Positions 1-7,936 of a stretch of DNA of 64,000 nt are shown piece by piece. This DNA comes from Firmicutes bacterium UBA2598 (GTDB lineage Bacteria > Bacillota > PH28-bin88), in contig DDKM01000032.1 of assembly GCA_002339345.1 (NCBI GenBank), positions 78,559 through 142,558 on the forward strand, written 5' to 3'. The number at the start of each line of letters is the position of its first letter. Position 1 is the first letter of the stretch. The notes beneath the pieces were generated by a model that was given only the letters and a program-made list of their open reading frames with translations, did no database searches and had not been told where the DNA came from. The position numbers and the translations under genes are program-made.

Positions 1-18
1 CCGGGTTGCCGGCATCCC

Positions 19-67
19 TATCCTGCGATTATGTGTCGCGGCACATAATCCCAGGATTCGCAGGATA
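19..67. repeat. Interrupted inverted repeat
   Basis: The outer arms TATCCTGCG (19-27) and CGCAGGATA (59-67) are exact reverse complements. Inside them GATTATGTG (27-35) and CACATAATC (42-50) form a second perfect 9-bp dyad around a 6-base loop. No T-run follows, so it does not look like a terminator. It could be a recombination or mobile-element end, or a REP-like element. The function is unknown. Confidence 0.5.
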
Positions 68-156
68 TGCAACGGGCTGTTTGTGGAAAAGGTATCAGGC
101 CGTCTCCAAAACCAATTAATCACTACAACCATTACACATGAAATATCAGAGGGGCC

Positions 157-184
157 TTGACATTTTTTCTATCCAATATATACT
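157..184 (+). promoter_or_regulatory. SigA-type promoter of groESL
   Basis: The -35 box TTGACA is at 157-162 and the -10 box TATACT at 179-184, with a 16-base spacer. It lies just upstream of the CIRCE operator and 68 bases before the groES start, the usual arrangement for a HrcA-repressed chaperonin operon. Confidence 0.8.
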
Positions 185-196
185 AGTAATTGACTG

Positions 197-223
197 TTAG
201 CACTAACCACACGTGAGTGCTAA
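197..223 (+). promoter_or_regulatory. CIRCE operator (HrcA binding site)
   Basis: The arms TTAGCACTA and GAGTGCTAA are separated by 9 bases. This matches the CIRCE consensus (TTAGCACTC-N9-GAGTGCTAA) with one changed base at the inner end of the left arm. CIRCE is bound by the heat-shock repressor HrcA, whose activity depends on GroEL, so groESL is probably induced by heat through relief of HrcA repression. No hrcA gene is in the window. Confidence 0.95.
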
Positions 224-251
224 CAACAGTAATTTGAAAGGAGGGGTGAAG

Positions 252-536
252 ATGCTAAGGCCTTTAGATGATCGAATTGTAGTTAAGGTAGTTTCTGGGG
301 AAGAAAAAACTGTCGGTGGTATTGTCTTGCCTGATACCGCCAAGGAAAAACCCCAGGAAGGAGAGGTAGTGGCCGTAGGGCCCGGACGGCTCCTTGACAA
401 TGGCAAGAGACTGACACCTGAAGTCAAGGTAGGGGACCGGATTATCTTCGCCAAATATAGCGGCACCGAAATCAAGATCGATGGCGATGAGTATCTTGTC
501 ATGCGGGAGTCTGACGTATTGGGTATTCGCAATTAG
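252..536 (+). CDS. groES: Co-chaperonin GroES
   Basis: GroES is the 10-kDa heptameric lid of the GroEL folding chamber. The 94-residue length is standard and the family N-terminus MLRPLDDRIVVK is present. The chosen ATG at 252 follows the ribosome site AAAGGAGGGG. A GTG at 213 in the same frame would start inside the CIRCE element and is not credible. The mobile-loop segment (EEKTVGGIVLPDTAKEKP, about residues 17-34) and the VGDRIIFAKYSGTEIK segment are intact. It is the first gene of the HrcA-type operon, 44 bases before groEL. Confidence 0.97.
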   Translation: MLRPLDDRIVVKVVSGEEKTVGGIVLPDTAKEKPQEGEVVAVGPGRLLDNGKRLTPEVKVGDRIIFAKYSGTEIKIDGDEYLVMRESDVLGIRN

Positions 537-580
537 GGTATAATGTAGCAGAAATATCCAGGTAAGGGAGGTTAGCATTA

Positions 581-2203
581 ATGGCAGCCAAGCAAATTGC
601 CTTTAATGTGGAGGCTAGAAAAGGCCTAGAACGCGGCGTTAATACTGTGGCTGAAGCCGTCAAAGTTACCCTTGGACCAAAAGGGCGCAATGTGGTAATC
701 GAGCGGAAATTCGGCTCGCCTTTGATCACAAAGGACGGCGTGACAGTTGCCAAGGAGATCGAACTGAAGGATCCCTATGAAAACATGGGTGCCCAGTTAT
801 GTAAGGAAGTTGCCTCCAAAACCAACGATGTGGCCGGAGATGGCACTACAACTGCTACTGTTTTGGCCCAGGCCATAGTTTCGGAAGGTTTGAAAAACGT
901 GGCAGCGGGCGCTAATCCCATCTTTATTAAAAAGGGAATTGACAAGGCAGTCGAAGTGGCGGTGGAAGAAATTAAAAAAGCCAGCCTGCCCGTCGAAACC
1001 AGAGAAAGTATTGCCCACGTGGCTTCCATTGCCGCCAACGACAGTGAAATTGGCAATCTAATTGCTGAAGCCATGGAAAAGGTCGGCAAGGATGGTGTAA
1101 TTACCGTCGAAGAATCCAAGGGCATTTCCACTACCGTAGAAGTGGTAGAAGGTATGGAGTTTGACAAGGGATATGTCTCGCCATACTTCGCCACCAACAA
1201 CGAAACGATGGAAGTGAATTTGGAAGAACCCTATATTTTGATTTACGAAAAGAAAATATCTGCAATTTCTGATCTATTGCCGGTCCTGGAAAAGGTTGTT
1301 AAGACCGGCCGGCCCCTGCTAATTATTGCCGAAGATGTGGAAGGAGAAGCCCTTGCCACCCTGGTGGTCAACAAGCTACGGGGAACACTATCCTGCTGCG
1401 CTGTGAAAGCCCCCGGTTTTGGTGACCGCCGCAAAGCGATGATGGAAGACATAGCGATTCTGACCAAGGGAACCTTTGTTTCCGAAGATATGGGGTATAA
1501 ACTGGAAAATGTGGATATTGGCATGCTGGGCCGGGCCAAAAAGGTAAAAGTTGGCAAGGAAAAAACCACCATTGTGGAAGGCGCCGGTTCCAGTGAAGCC
1601 GTTGCAGCCAGGGTGGCCCAAATCAAGAAGCAAATTGAAGAGACAGAGTCTGAATATGATCGGGAGAAGCTACAGGAGCGTTTAGCCAAGTTGGCTGGCG
1701 GCGTAGCAGTGGTGAAAGTTGGTGCAGCCACCGAGACGGAGTTGAAGGAGAAGAAGCATCGCGTTGAGGATGCCCTATCGGCAACCCGAGCTGCCGTTGA
1801 GGAAGGGATTGTTGCTGGTGGTGGTACTACACTTATCAATATCATCCCCTCCTTGGAGAAGATTGTTGCTGAGGGCGATGAAATGGTTGGCGTCAAGATC
1901 ATTCGCCGCGCACTAGAAGAGCCACTTCGCCAAATTGCCAGCAATGCTGGCTTAGAAGGGTCGGTAGTAGTAGAAAGGGTCAAAAATTCCGCCAAGGGTA
2001 TCGGATTTGATGCCATGGCAGAAGACTATGTTGATATGATCAAAGCTGGAATTGTCGATCCGGCAAAGGTTACCCGGAGTGCCCTGCAAAATGCGGCCAG
2101 CATTGCATCCATGCTGTTAACCACAGAAGCTTTGGTGGCCGAAATTCCGGAAAAGCCAAAGGCAGGTCCCGGCGGCTACCCGCCACCTGATATGGACTAT
2201 TAA
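581..2203 (+). CDS. groEL: Chaperonin GroEL
   Basis: GroEL is the 60-kDa ATP-driven folding chamber. At 540 residues it has the usual length. The nucleotide-binding segment AGDGTTTATVLAQAI lies near residue 85 and the C-terminal equatorial motif AAVEEGIVAGGGTTLI near 400. The tail is not the usual Gly-Gly-Met repeat. It ends GPGGYPPPDMDY, so the flexible chamber tail is shorter and Pro-rich. The ATG at 581 follows AAGGGAGG. It is co-transcribed with groES and ends at a strong hairpin terminator. Confidence 0.98.
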   Translation: MAAKQIAFNVEARKGLERGVNTVAEAVKVTLGPKGRNVVIERKFGSPLITKDGVTVAKEIELKDPYENMGAQLCKEVASKTNDVAGDGTTTATVLAQAIVSEGLKNVAAGANPIFIKKGIDKAVEVAVEEIKKASLPVETRESIAHVASIAANDSEIGNLIAEAMEKVGKDGVITVEESKGISTTVEVVEGMEFDKGYVSPYFATNNETMEVNLEEPYILIYEKKISAISDLLPVLEKVVKTGRPLLIIAEDVEGEALATLVVNKLRGTLSCCAVKAPGFGDRRKAMMEDIAILTKGTFVSEDMGYKLENVDIGMLGRAKKVKVGKEKTTIVEGAGSSEAVAARVAQIKKQIEETESEYDREKLQERLAKLAGGVAVVKVGAATETELKEKKHRVEDALSATRAAVEEGIVAGGGTTLINIIPSLEKIVAEGDEMVGVKIIRRALEEPLRQIASNAGLEGSVVVERVKNSAKGIGFDAMAEDYVDMIKAGIVDPAKVTRSALQNAASIASMLLTTEALVAEIPEKPKAGPGGYPPPDMDY

Positions 2204-2241
2204 AAAATTGGCCCTCGCTGTAAAAGCGGGGGCCAATTTTT
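2204..2241 (+). terminator. Rho-independent terminator of groESL
   Basis: The arms AAAATTGGCCC (2204-2214) and GGGCCAATTTT (2230-2240) pair perfectly, with a further CGCT/AGCG pairing inside. The stem ends in T residues right after the groEL stop codon. Confidence 0.9.
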
Positions 2242-2453
2242 AGGGGGAAAAAGCAACTTGCGTTGCACACGATTATGGAGTAAAAACAAGAGCGTGGCAG
2301 CCATATTAAGCGGGTTTGATGGTAATTAAAGGTAACCAGGAGGCCTATTTACCGGACCTAATGCCACCATACCTGTACTGCTAATTGCCATACACTCAAA
2401 ATGAGCAGAGTATTCCCTATATGCATCAAGCCATGGGTCGGGGGGATAGCTTT
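2242..2453. other. Intergenic region, nothing recognised
   Basis: No supported coding sequence, RNA or regulatory site was seen. It separates the groESL terminator from the 3' end of the decayed transposase and may contain the lost end of that insertion sequence. No clear terminal inverted repeat was found. Confidence 0.4.
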
Positions 2454-3441
2454 CTAGGCTACTAAACCCGTTACCTTTCGAACTTCTGTCAACCTTCCTT
2501 TGGTGGCAAAGCCAACGGCACTGCCGACCATGGAAAGAAGTGAAAGCACAACGTGGACCTTTACCTTGACTAGGCCCCTATGGATCATCAAATCATATCC
2601 CACACCAAATGTTCTTTTAATCGACTATTTACCCGCTCTACCGCCGTCCGCTTCTTGTATAACCTCTTAAACTTCAACGTATGACGGGGTATCCGGCGGA
2701 ATTTACGCTGGTTGGCCTTTACCGAGTATTTTAGTGCCAGACCATAGGAGCTGGATGAACAAAAATCACCATCGCCACCAAGTGGGCATTTGATATGTCC
2801 GGTCTTGGCAGGACAGGAGTCTCCCAATAATACCTCGATCTTTGTTTTAGACTGCTGCGCAAAAGCTTTTTCCATAACCGGAATTAATCTTTCCCCGTCA
2901 TTGTCATTGGCCGGGGTTACCTTAAAGGCTATAGGCAGTTCATAGTCAGCACCAACCAGAAGATGTCAGTTTATAGCCAAACCAGCGAAACCAATTACTC
3001 TGGGCATCTTATTTCCGTCCCCATCGGGCGTCTTTATCAAATGAAGCGGGAGAAAGCCCATTCTGTAGGTATTTCCTTAGCGTGGTCAATCCCGCAAAGA
3101 TAACGGAAACTGGGATTTTTGTGCAATTCTTCGATCAGGGCACGGACAGTCTTGCATGTATTGACCACACCGCCAACCAGGCAATACAGCATGGTTCTGA
3201 TGGGGTAATTATTTCGACCGTTTCCGCGCCTTTTGTTGAGGATGCTGATCACCTCTTCAAGATCTAAACTGTCTGGAATTAAGACCAACCGGTCATGGGA
3301 GTCATATTTTAGTGTCTCTTCAAAGGGAAATGCGGTTTGCTCTTGTTTGCTGCCGAATATACATGGTTGGGGACCTACTCCTTCCGTGTAGATTTGGTTG
3401 AGTTTTGGTAGCTTACTGATTCTACACTGTTGGGGTAAAGT
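2454..3441 (-). pseudogene. Decayed IS4/IS1182-like DDE transposase
   Basis: Pieces of one transposase lie on the minus strand in several frames. The N-terminal part (about 3441-3037) contains YDSHDRLVLIPDSLDLEEVI and later TEWAFSRFI. The middle part near 2900-3000 reads WFGYKL, then after a one-base shift HLLVGADYELPIAFKVTP. The C-terminal part (2875-2588) ends KRTAVERVNSRLKEHLVWD, and a further shift continues to VHVVLSLLSMVGSAVGF and a stop at 2454. At least two frameshifts and an internal deletion after AFSRFI make it non-functional. The ERVNSRLKEH segment is typical of the DDE_Tnp_1 glutamate region. Terminal repeats were not found. Confidence 0.85.
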
Positions 3442-3518
3442 CCCTTTTTTATTTATTTATTGGATATTTTTTCTTTAGTTTTTCAATGGTTTTAGGGGCT
3501 ACGCATGTTGCTTGGGGG

Positions 3519-3548
3519 AAAAACAAAAAAGAGCTTTTTATAAAGCTC
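3519..3548 (-). terminator. Terminator after tRNA-Gln
   Basis: On the minus strand GAGCTTTATAAAAAGCTC (3548-3531) forms a hairpin followed by TTTTTTGTTTTT. It lies 12 bases beyond the 3' end of tRNA-Gln. Confidence 0.85.
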
Positions 3549-3559
3549 CCTATAATCAG

Positions 3560-3634
3560 TGGCTGGGGCGGCTGGATTCGAACCAACACATGGCGGATCC
3601 AAAGTCCGCTGCCTTACCGTTTGGCTACGCCCCA
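3560..3634 (-). tRNA. tRNA-Gln (anticodon TTG)
   Basis: The acceptor stem TGGGGCG/CGCCCCA pairs over 7 bases with discriminator G, and the 3' CCA is encoded. The anticodon loop CTTTGGA carries TTG, which reads CAA/CAG. The T arm contains GGTTCGAATCC. It shares a transcription unit with tRNA-His. Confidence 0.96.
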
Positions 3635-3648
3635 ATAACGGGAAAAAT

Positions 3649-3726
3649 TGGGGTGGATGATGGGACTTGAACCCACGACCCCCAGAGCCACAATCTGGTG
3701 CTCTAGCCGACTGAGCTACACCCACC
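3649..3726 (-). tRNA. tRNA-His (anticodon GTG)
   Basis: The anticodon loop TTGTGGC carries GTG. The acceptor GTGGGTG/CATCCAC is preceded by an extra 5' G (position -1) opposite discriminator C73, the identity signature of tRNA-His. The 3' CCA is encoded. The T arm contains GGGTTCAAGTCCC. Confidence 0.96.
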
Positions 3727-3743
3727 GCGCAACGGCAACATTT

Positions 3744-3772
3744 ATATTAACACTCTCATCTATAGATGTCAA
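3744..3772 (-). promoter_or_regulatory. Promoter of the tRNA-His/tRNA-Gln unit
   Basis: On the minus strand TTGACA (3772-3767) and TAATAT (3749-3744) are separated by 17 bases. The -10 box lies 17 bases upstream of the tRNA-His 5' end. Confidence 0.8.
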
Positions 3773-3930
3773 GCAATATACCATTGGACCAGAGCTGAAG
3801 CATGAAAAATACCCGCAGGCCGCTATTTTTTCACACCTTCACAAGAAAATAGCGCGAAAGGTTATTTCGTTCCAACCCTGTAAGCCCTGATATGCCTGCG
3901 TTTTAAAAGTCGTGCGTCAGCTCTGCCCCT

Positions 3931-3958
3931 AAAAACAAAAAACCGCAGGCCATGCGGT
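3931..3958 (-). terminator. Terminator after tRNA-Arg
   Basis: On the minus strand ACCGCA (3958-3953) pairs with TGCGGT (3947-3942), followed by TTTTTTGTTTTT. It separates the Gly-Arg unit from the His-Gln unit. Confidence 0.8.
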
Positions 3959-3972
3959 ATCAGAAACTGCTA

Positions 3973-4049
3973 TGGTGCGCCTGAAGGGATTCGAACCCCT
4001 GACCCACGGATTAGAAGTCCGTTGCTCTATCCAACTGAGCTACAGGCGC
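3973..4049 (-). tRNA. tRNA-Arg (anticodon TCT)
   Basis: The acceptor GCGCCTG/CAGGCGC has discriminator A and an encoded CCA. The anticodon loop CTTCTAA carries TCT, reading AGA/AGG. The D arm GTAGCTCAGTTGGATAGAGC and the T arm GGGGTTCGAATCCC are standard. Confidence 0.96.
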
Positions 4050-4065
4050 CTGCTGCCTAAAAAAA

Positions 4066-4139
4066 TGGAGCGGGTGATGGGAATCGAACCCACGCGACTA
4101 GCTTGGAAGGCTAGGGCTCTACCATTGAGCTACACCCGC
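4066..4139 (-). tRNA. tRNA-Gly (anticodon TCC)
   Basis: The acceptor GCGGGTG/CACCCGC has discriminator T and an encoded CCA. The anticodon loop CTTCCAA carries TCC, reading GGA/GGG. It is the promoter-proximal gene of the Gly-Arg unit, 16 bases from tRNA-Arg. Confidence 0.96.
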
Positions 4140-4189
4140 ATCTTTACCATGGATATCCCGGAATTATACACAGGTAAACTGCAGGATTT

Positions 4190-4218
4190 AGTATAGCCAA
4201 TAACGGGGCATTTGTCAA
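4190..4218 (-). promoter_or_regulatory. Promoter of the tRNA-Gly/tRNA-Arg unit
   Basis: On the minus strand a perfect TTGACA (4218-4213) and TATACT (4195-4190) are separated by 17 bases. The -35 box overlaps the last codons and stop of the upstream phosphoesterase gene, so the tRNA unit starts independently while still inside the preceding operon's transcript. Confidence 0.85.
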
Positions 4219-4703
4219 AAGTTATTTATCACCATATGACGGAGATGGTACCCATCAGGGCTAACGGTCAACCAGCCATAGGATCCTTGTTGATGATCCC
4301 GTGGACGGCAAGGGCTGCCAGGATTAAATAGGTGCAGGTTTTCCATCTTCTGGTCCAGGGGCACGTGGGTATGGCCAAAGATGCACACATCCACTCCCAG
4401 CTGTTTTCCACGCCGGACTATCTCCGACAAACCGGCCTTTACCCCTAAACGATGTCCATGGGTAATCAGGATTTTTATGCCAGATAGGTCCACCACCAGC
4501 TCATCCGGCCCCCGCCGGCCCCAGTCACAGTTACCGGCTACACCATAGACCTGGCAGGGGTAATTTTTTTGAATCCACACACTGTCTGCAAAATGATCGC
4601 CAGCGTGTATAACGGCATCCGGTACTCCCCCCTGCTTGATGACCGCCTCCAGGATACGGCGATCACCGTGGGTATCGCTCACCACCAGCACCCTTGGCAT
4701 CAT
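4215..4703 (-). CDS. YfcE-family metallophosphoesterase
   Basis: This 162-residue, single-domain calcineurin-like phosphoesterase belongs to the YfcE/MJ0936 group. The metal-binding motifs are in order: SDTHGD (about residue 9), GDHF (about 36), GNCDW (about 58), THGH (about 81) and GHTH (about 110). The family hydrolyses phosphodiesters with two metal ions, but the physiological substrate is usually unknown. Two adjacent ATG codons could each start it. It is the last gene of the rph-rdgB run, a common neighbourhood for this family. Confidence 0.9.
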   Translation of the reverse strand: MMPRVLVVSDTHGDRRILEAVIKQGGVPDAVIHAGDHFADSVWIQKNYPCQVYGVAGNCDWGRRGPDELVVDLSGIKILITHGHRLGVKAGLSEIVRRGKQLGVDVCIFGHTHVPLDQKMENLHLFNPGSPCRPRDHQQGSYGWLTVSPDGYHLRHMVINNF

Positions 4704-4733
4704 CCATCACCCCATGCAGATACTCCGATCTCC

Positions 4734-5336
4734 TCAAACACCAACCAGCCTGCAGATTATTTCCGCCGCCCGGCGGAAAGCCTGGGCCCGGTGGCTGATG
4801 GTGTTTTTCACCTCCGGCGCCAGTTCAGCCATGGTACACCCGAATGCAGGAAGGTAAAAAAGGGGATCATACCCAAACCCATTGATCCCCCTCGGTTCAT
4901 ACCCGATCTCGCCCTCACAGGTACCGTCTACCAGATAACACTGTCCCCCAGGCGTTACCACGGCGATGGTACAGCGAAAACGGGCAGTCCGCCGGCCCGG
5001 TGTCACATCCGCCATCAACTGCAATAGTTTTTCATTGTTTCGACGGTCGTCCTTGGGTTCACCGGCAAAACGGGCGGACAACACACCGGGTGCCCCACCG
5101 AGGGCATCAACCTCCAGGCCGGAGTCGTCTGCAATGGCCAGCAAACCTGTGCGGTTTGCCGTATCAACGGCCTTCAGGCTGGCGTTTTCCGCAAAAGTCC
5201 GGCCCGTTTCCTCCACCTCCGGTAAGGCGGGAAAGTCTGCCAGGCTCAGCATTTCCACCGGCAAGGGCGCCAATAGGGCCCTGAATTCCTTCAGCTTACC
5301 CATATTGCGGGTCGCCAGGACTATCTGTTTATTCAT
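4734..5336 (-). CDS. rdgB: XTP/dITP diphosphatase (RdgB/HAM1)
   Basis: This pyrophosphatase removes non-canonical purine triphosphates (dITP, XTP) from the nucleotide pool. At 200 residues it is full length. The N-terminal ATRNMGKLKEFRALL loop (about residues 7-21), the ADDSGLEVDALGGAPGVLSA active-site segment (about 68-87) and the GINGFGYDPLF substrate loop (about 149-159) are intact. Its start codon overlaps the rph stop as ATGA, so the two are translationally coupled. The rph-rdgB-yfcE order is common in Firmicutes. Confidence 0.96.
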   Translation of the reverse strand: MNKQIVLATRNMGKLKEFRALLAPLPVEMLSLADFPALPEVEETGRTFAENASLKAVDTANRTGLLAIADDSGLEVDALGGAPGVLSARFAGEPKDDRRNNEKLLQLMADVTPGRRTARFRCTIAVVTPGGQCYLVDGTCEGEIGYEPRGINGFGYDPLFYLPAFGCTMAELAPEVKNTISHRAQAFRRAAEIICRLVGV

Positions 5337-6076
5337 GGTACAATAATTCCTTCCGCCACCGGCCCAAGGGCCTGTTTTTGCATTTCCACCAAGTGTTTTA
5401 CGGCTGTAGCGGCCAGATCAAGCATGGCCTCCAGTTCCGCCCGGGTAAAGGGATAATCCTCGGCAGTACCTTGTACCTCTACCAGCTTCCCGCTGGCGGT
5501 CATCACCACATTCATATCCACCTGGGCACGGGCATCCTCATCATAACATAAATCCACCATTAACTCATCCTGTACCTTACCCACACTGATGGCTGCCAGG
5601 TAGTCCACCACCGGCAGGCGGGGCAAATGACCCTCATCAACCAAGTGCTGCATGGCATCCACCATGGCCACAAAACTACCGGTAATGGCGGTGGTGCGGG
5701 TACCCCCATCCGCCTGGATGACATCACAATCCAAGGTAATGGTCCTTTCCCCCAAAATGGACAGATCCACCACCGAGCGTAAGGAACGCCCGATCAACCG
5801 CTGGATTTCGTGGGTGCGTCCCCCGATCTTGCCCTTTGCCGCTTCCCTCACCGTGCGAACCTGGGTAGCCCGGGGAAGCATGGCGTATTCCGCGGTAATC
5901 CATCCCCTGCCGGAACCCTTGGCAAAGGGAGGCACCTTTTCCTCCACAGTTGCCGTGCAAATTACCCTGGTCTGTCCTGCCTCCACCAGCACCGATCCCT
6001 CGGCATGTTTAATATAACCACGGGTGATCCGGATCGGTCTGACCTCACCGACTGTACGGCCATCTATGCGTGCCAC
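5333..6076 (-). CDS. rph: Ribonuclease PH
   Basis: RNase PH is a phosphate-dependent 3'-5' exoribonuclease that trims tRNA 3' ends. At 247 residues it has standard length, with RIDGR, the EGSVLVEAGQTRVICTA strand, RGWITAEYAMLPRAT and the phosphate-site region IQADGGTRTTAITG all present. The GTG start at 6076 follows GGAGGTAG. The last bases overlap rdgB. All tRNA genes seen here encode CCA, for which precise trimming suffices. Confidence 0.97.
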   Translation of the reverse strand: MARIDGRTVGEVRPIRITRGYIKHAEGSVLVEAGQTRVICTATVEEKVPPFAKGSGRGWITAEYAMLPRATQVRTVREAAKGKIGGRTHEIQRLIGRSLRSVVDLSILGERTITLDCDVIQADGGTRTTAITGSFVAMVDAMQHLVDEGHLPRLPVVDYLAAISVGKVQDELMVDLCYDEDARAQVDMNVVMTASGKLVEVQGTAEDYPFTRAELEAMLDLAATAVKHLVEMQKQALGPVAEGIIVP

Positions 6077-6116
6077 AGTACATCTACCTCCAGGAAACAG
6101 ATTGCCAATAGTAGAT

Positions 6117-7127
6117 TTAACCGGTACCGGTCAAGTTTTTCAAACCGTCAATACCGCTGCCGGACCCCCCAGGCAATTGGTGGGCAGACCCCACCAGACC
6201 TACCATGATGTAAAGTTGCTGCACGGGATCCCACCGAAATTCGGGCATCAACCGGAAATTCTCCACCTCACCCGTCCGCTTTAGGTGAATGCGGGGTCCG
6301 GTGCAGTTGACCAATAGGTCACCAATGCGGATGTGATTCTCATCCACGTAGGCAATTTCCACATCATTGCGGATGTAGTCCTTTACCCGGTCTTCCACCT
6401 CCACCAGGTCGATGGCTGGTATGGCATCAAACTCCAATATAAATCCATGTTTGATGTCCCCATGCACCCGCGGTTTGGGGATCCCCATACCGTCCAGCAC
6501 CAATCCCGTCAAATCCTCAGCGGTATGGGCCATTTTGCGGTAACGAATGGAGTTAAAGACAATCCCGGCAATATCCTGTGGATCGGGGCCGAAAAGTCCC
6601 GGCCTGGTTACGATGACCTCTTCGCCAACCCCGATCAGCACCTCCGGTTTAATGTCCAGGTAGGGATGTAGCAGTTCATAATGTTCCACCACCACCCGCC
6701 GCCCCTTCATGATGGCCTGGCGGGCAGCTTCCGCCAGTTCACCCGGTTGGGTAAAGGCGGTCTCGAAGCGCACATCCAGGTGGTAGGTGTGATGGCGAAA
6801 GAACCCTCGCTGGGCATGGTCCAGCAGGGGCAGTGGTCTGATGTTTACATTATTGTCATCATTGGTCAGCTCCAGTCCCGGAAACATGCCACTGATAAGC
6901 AGGGATTTGCCGGCGCCGGCATCACCAATTAACCCGATTAAGCGATCTTCTGCACTGAGGTAGCGCTGGGCCACATTGGCCCCCAAGTGGATCAGCCGCT
7001 TTTTTCCCCTGGGGGCAAAATACACGGCGTGCATCAAGTATTCATGGATCCCGATCACACCCAATCTTCCTACCCCCATTCCCACCGGCCAAAAACCGGT
7101 ACCTGCCACGCCCACTGCTATGGCCAA
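6117..7127 (-). CDS. Conserved P-loop protein of unknown role
   Basis: A protein of up to 336 residues with a Walker A loop GDAGAGKS near residue 68 and no recognisable Walker B or GTPase G motifs. The region AVYFAPRGKKRLIHLGANVAQRY precedes the P-loop. The rest is soluble with no membrane segment. From memory, relatives in Peptococcaceae carry the odd label 'alanine-tRNA synthetase second additional domain' protein, which I cannot verify and which says little about function. The start is uncertain: a GTG about 25 codons in has a better ribosome site (GTAGGAAG). It sits between an MBL hydrolase and rph. Confidence 0.55.
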   Translation of the reverse strand: MAIAVGVAGTGFWPVGMGVGRLGVIGIHEYLMHAVYFAPRGKKRLIHLGANVAQRYLSAEDRLIGLIGDAGAGKSLLISGMFPGLELTNDDNNVNIRPLPLLDHAQRGFFRHHTYHLDVRFETAFTQPGELAEAARQAIMKGRRVVVEHYELLHPYLDIKPEVLIGVGEEVIVTRPGLFGPDPQDIAGIVFNSIRYRKMAHTAEDLTGLVLDGMGIPKPRVHGDIKHGFILEFDAIPAIDLVEVEDRVKDYIRNDVEIAYVDENHIRIGDLLVNCTGPRIHLKRTGEVENFRLMPEFRWDPVQQLYIMVGLVGSAHQLPGGSGSGIDGLKNLTGTG

Positions 7128-7162
7128 AGGCCTTCCGCCGGGTCAAAGCAGGCAACCAGCCG

Positions 7163-7909
7163 TTAGATTCTGTATGCCAAGTTCTCTTCAGCCAGCTCAG
7201 GTTCAATACCTGCCGCTACCGCCTCCTGCCGCAGGGCATCCAGGTCATAGCCAGGCCAAAAATGGGTCAACACCAGCCGTTGCACACCAGCCTGCACCGC
7301 TAGCTCACCAGCCTGGCGTGCCAGCACGTGACCTGTTTTGAGGGCATATTCGGCATCCCTTTCCATGATACTGGCTTCACAAAGCAGCAAATCCGCCTTG
7401 GCTGCCAGCAAAGGCAGTCCATCGAACCATCCGGTATCCCCAGTGTATACCAACCGGCGCCCGCCAGCGGTTACCGCCACACCGATGGTAGGAAAGCCGT
7501 GGAGTGTACGGAATGGCTCAATGACAAAGGGCCCGATGGTAATAGGGGGGTAACTGCATCCGGGCTCATCCGCCAGGGCGCCTACCTCTTTAACCCGAAA
7601 GGCCCGTACCATCTGCTGCAACTGGCTGACTGCCTCTCCCGGCGGCACCACCAACGGCAGTGGTTCCGCCTCCCGGCCTTCCCGCTGCTGCCCCTCCCAG
7701 GCGTGGCGCAAAGCGATTAAATCACCCCAATGGTCAGCATGAAAATGGCTGATCACTACACCGTGCAAATCGCGCCATGGCAAACGCGACATCACCCCGT
7801 GGCCACAATCCAGCAGCAGACTGGCTCCGGCATGGGTGACCAGATAGCCGGAACACGCCCCGCCCATCCGGGGGTAGGGAGCCCAACAGCCCAATACTTT
7901 TAGTTCCAT
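7163..7909 (-). CDS. MBL-fold metal-dependent hydrolase
   Basis: A metallo-beta-lactamase-fold hydrolase of the RNase Z-like/MBL phosphodiesterase group, 248 residues. The zinc-binding motif HFHADHWGD is near residue 58. Later ligands are suggested by YTGDTGWFDG, and by LTHFWPGY towards the C-terminus. The ATG at 7909 follows GGGGAGG at good spacing. A longer frame from 7936 has no ribosome site and abuts the previous stop. The substrate is unknown. It is clustered with the dehydratase activator and P-loop protein. Confidence 0.8.
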   Translation of the reverse strand: MELKVLGCWAPYPRMGGACSGYLVTHAGASLLLDCGHGVMSRLPWRDLHGVVISHFHADHWGDLIALRHAWEGQQREGREAEPLPLVVPPGEAVSQLQQMVRAFRVKEVGALADEPGCSYPPITIGPFVIEPFRTLHGFPTIGVAVTAGGRRLVYTGDTGWFDGLPLLAAKADLLLCEASIMERDAEYALKTGHVLARQAGELAVQAGVQRLVLTHFWPGYDLDALRQEAVAAGIEPELAEENLAYRI

Positions 7910-7936
7910 CCCCAAAACCTCCCCTTCAAACTCCAT

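Noticed and set aside
1243..2016. Long minus-strand open frame opposite groEL
   Set aside because: It is antisense to a clear, full-length groEL, has no ribosome site, and its Ser/Pro-rich product is typical of a shadow frame.
3037..3288. Intact small gene on the minus strand
   Set aside because: It is the N-terminal fragment of the decayed transposase, not an independent protein.
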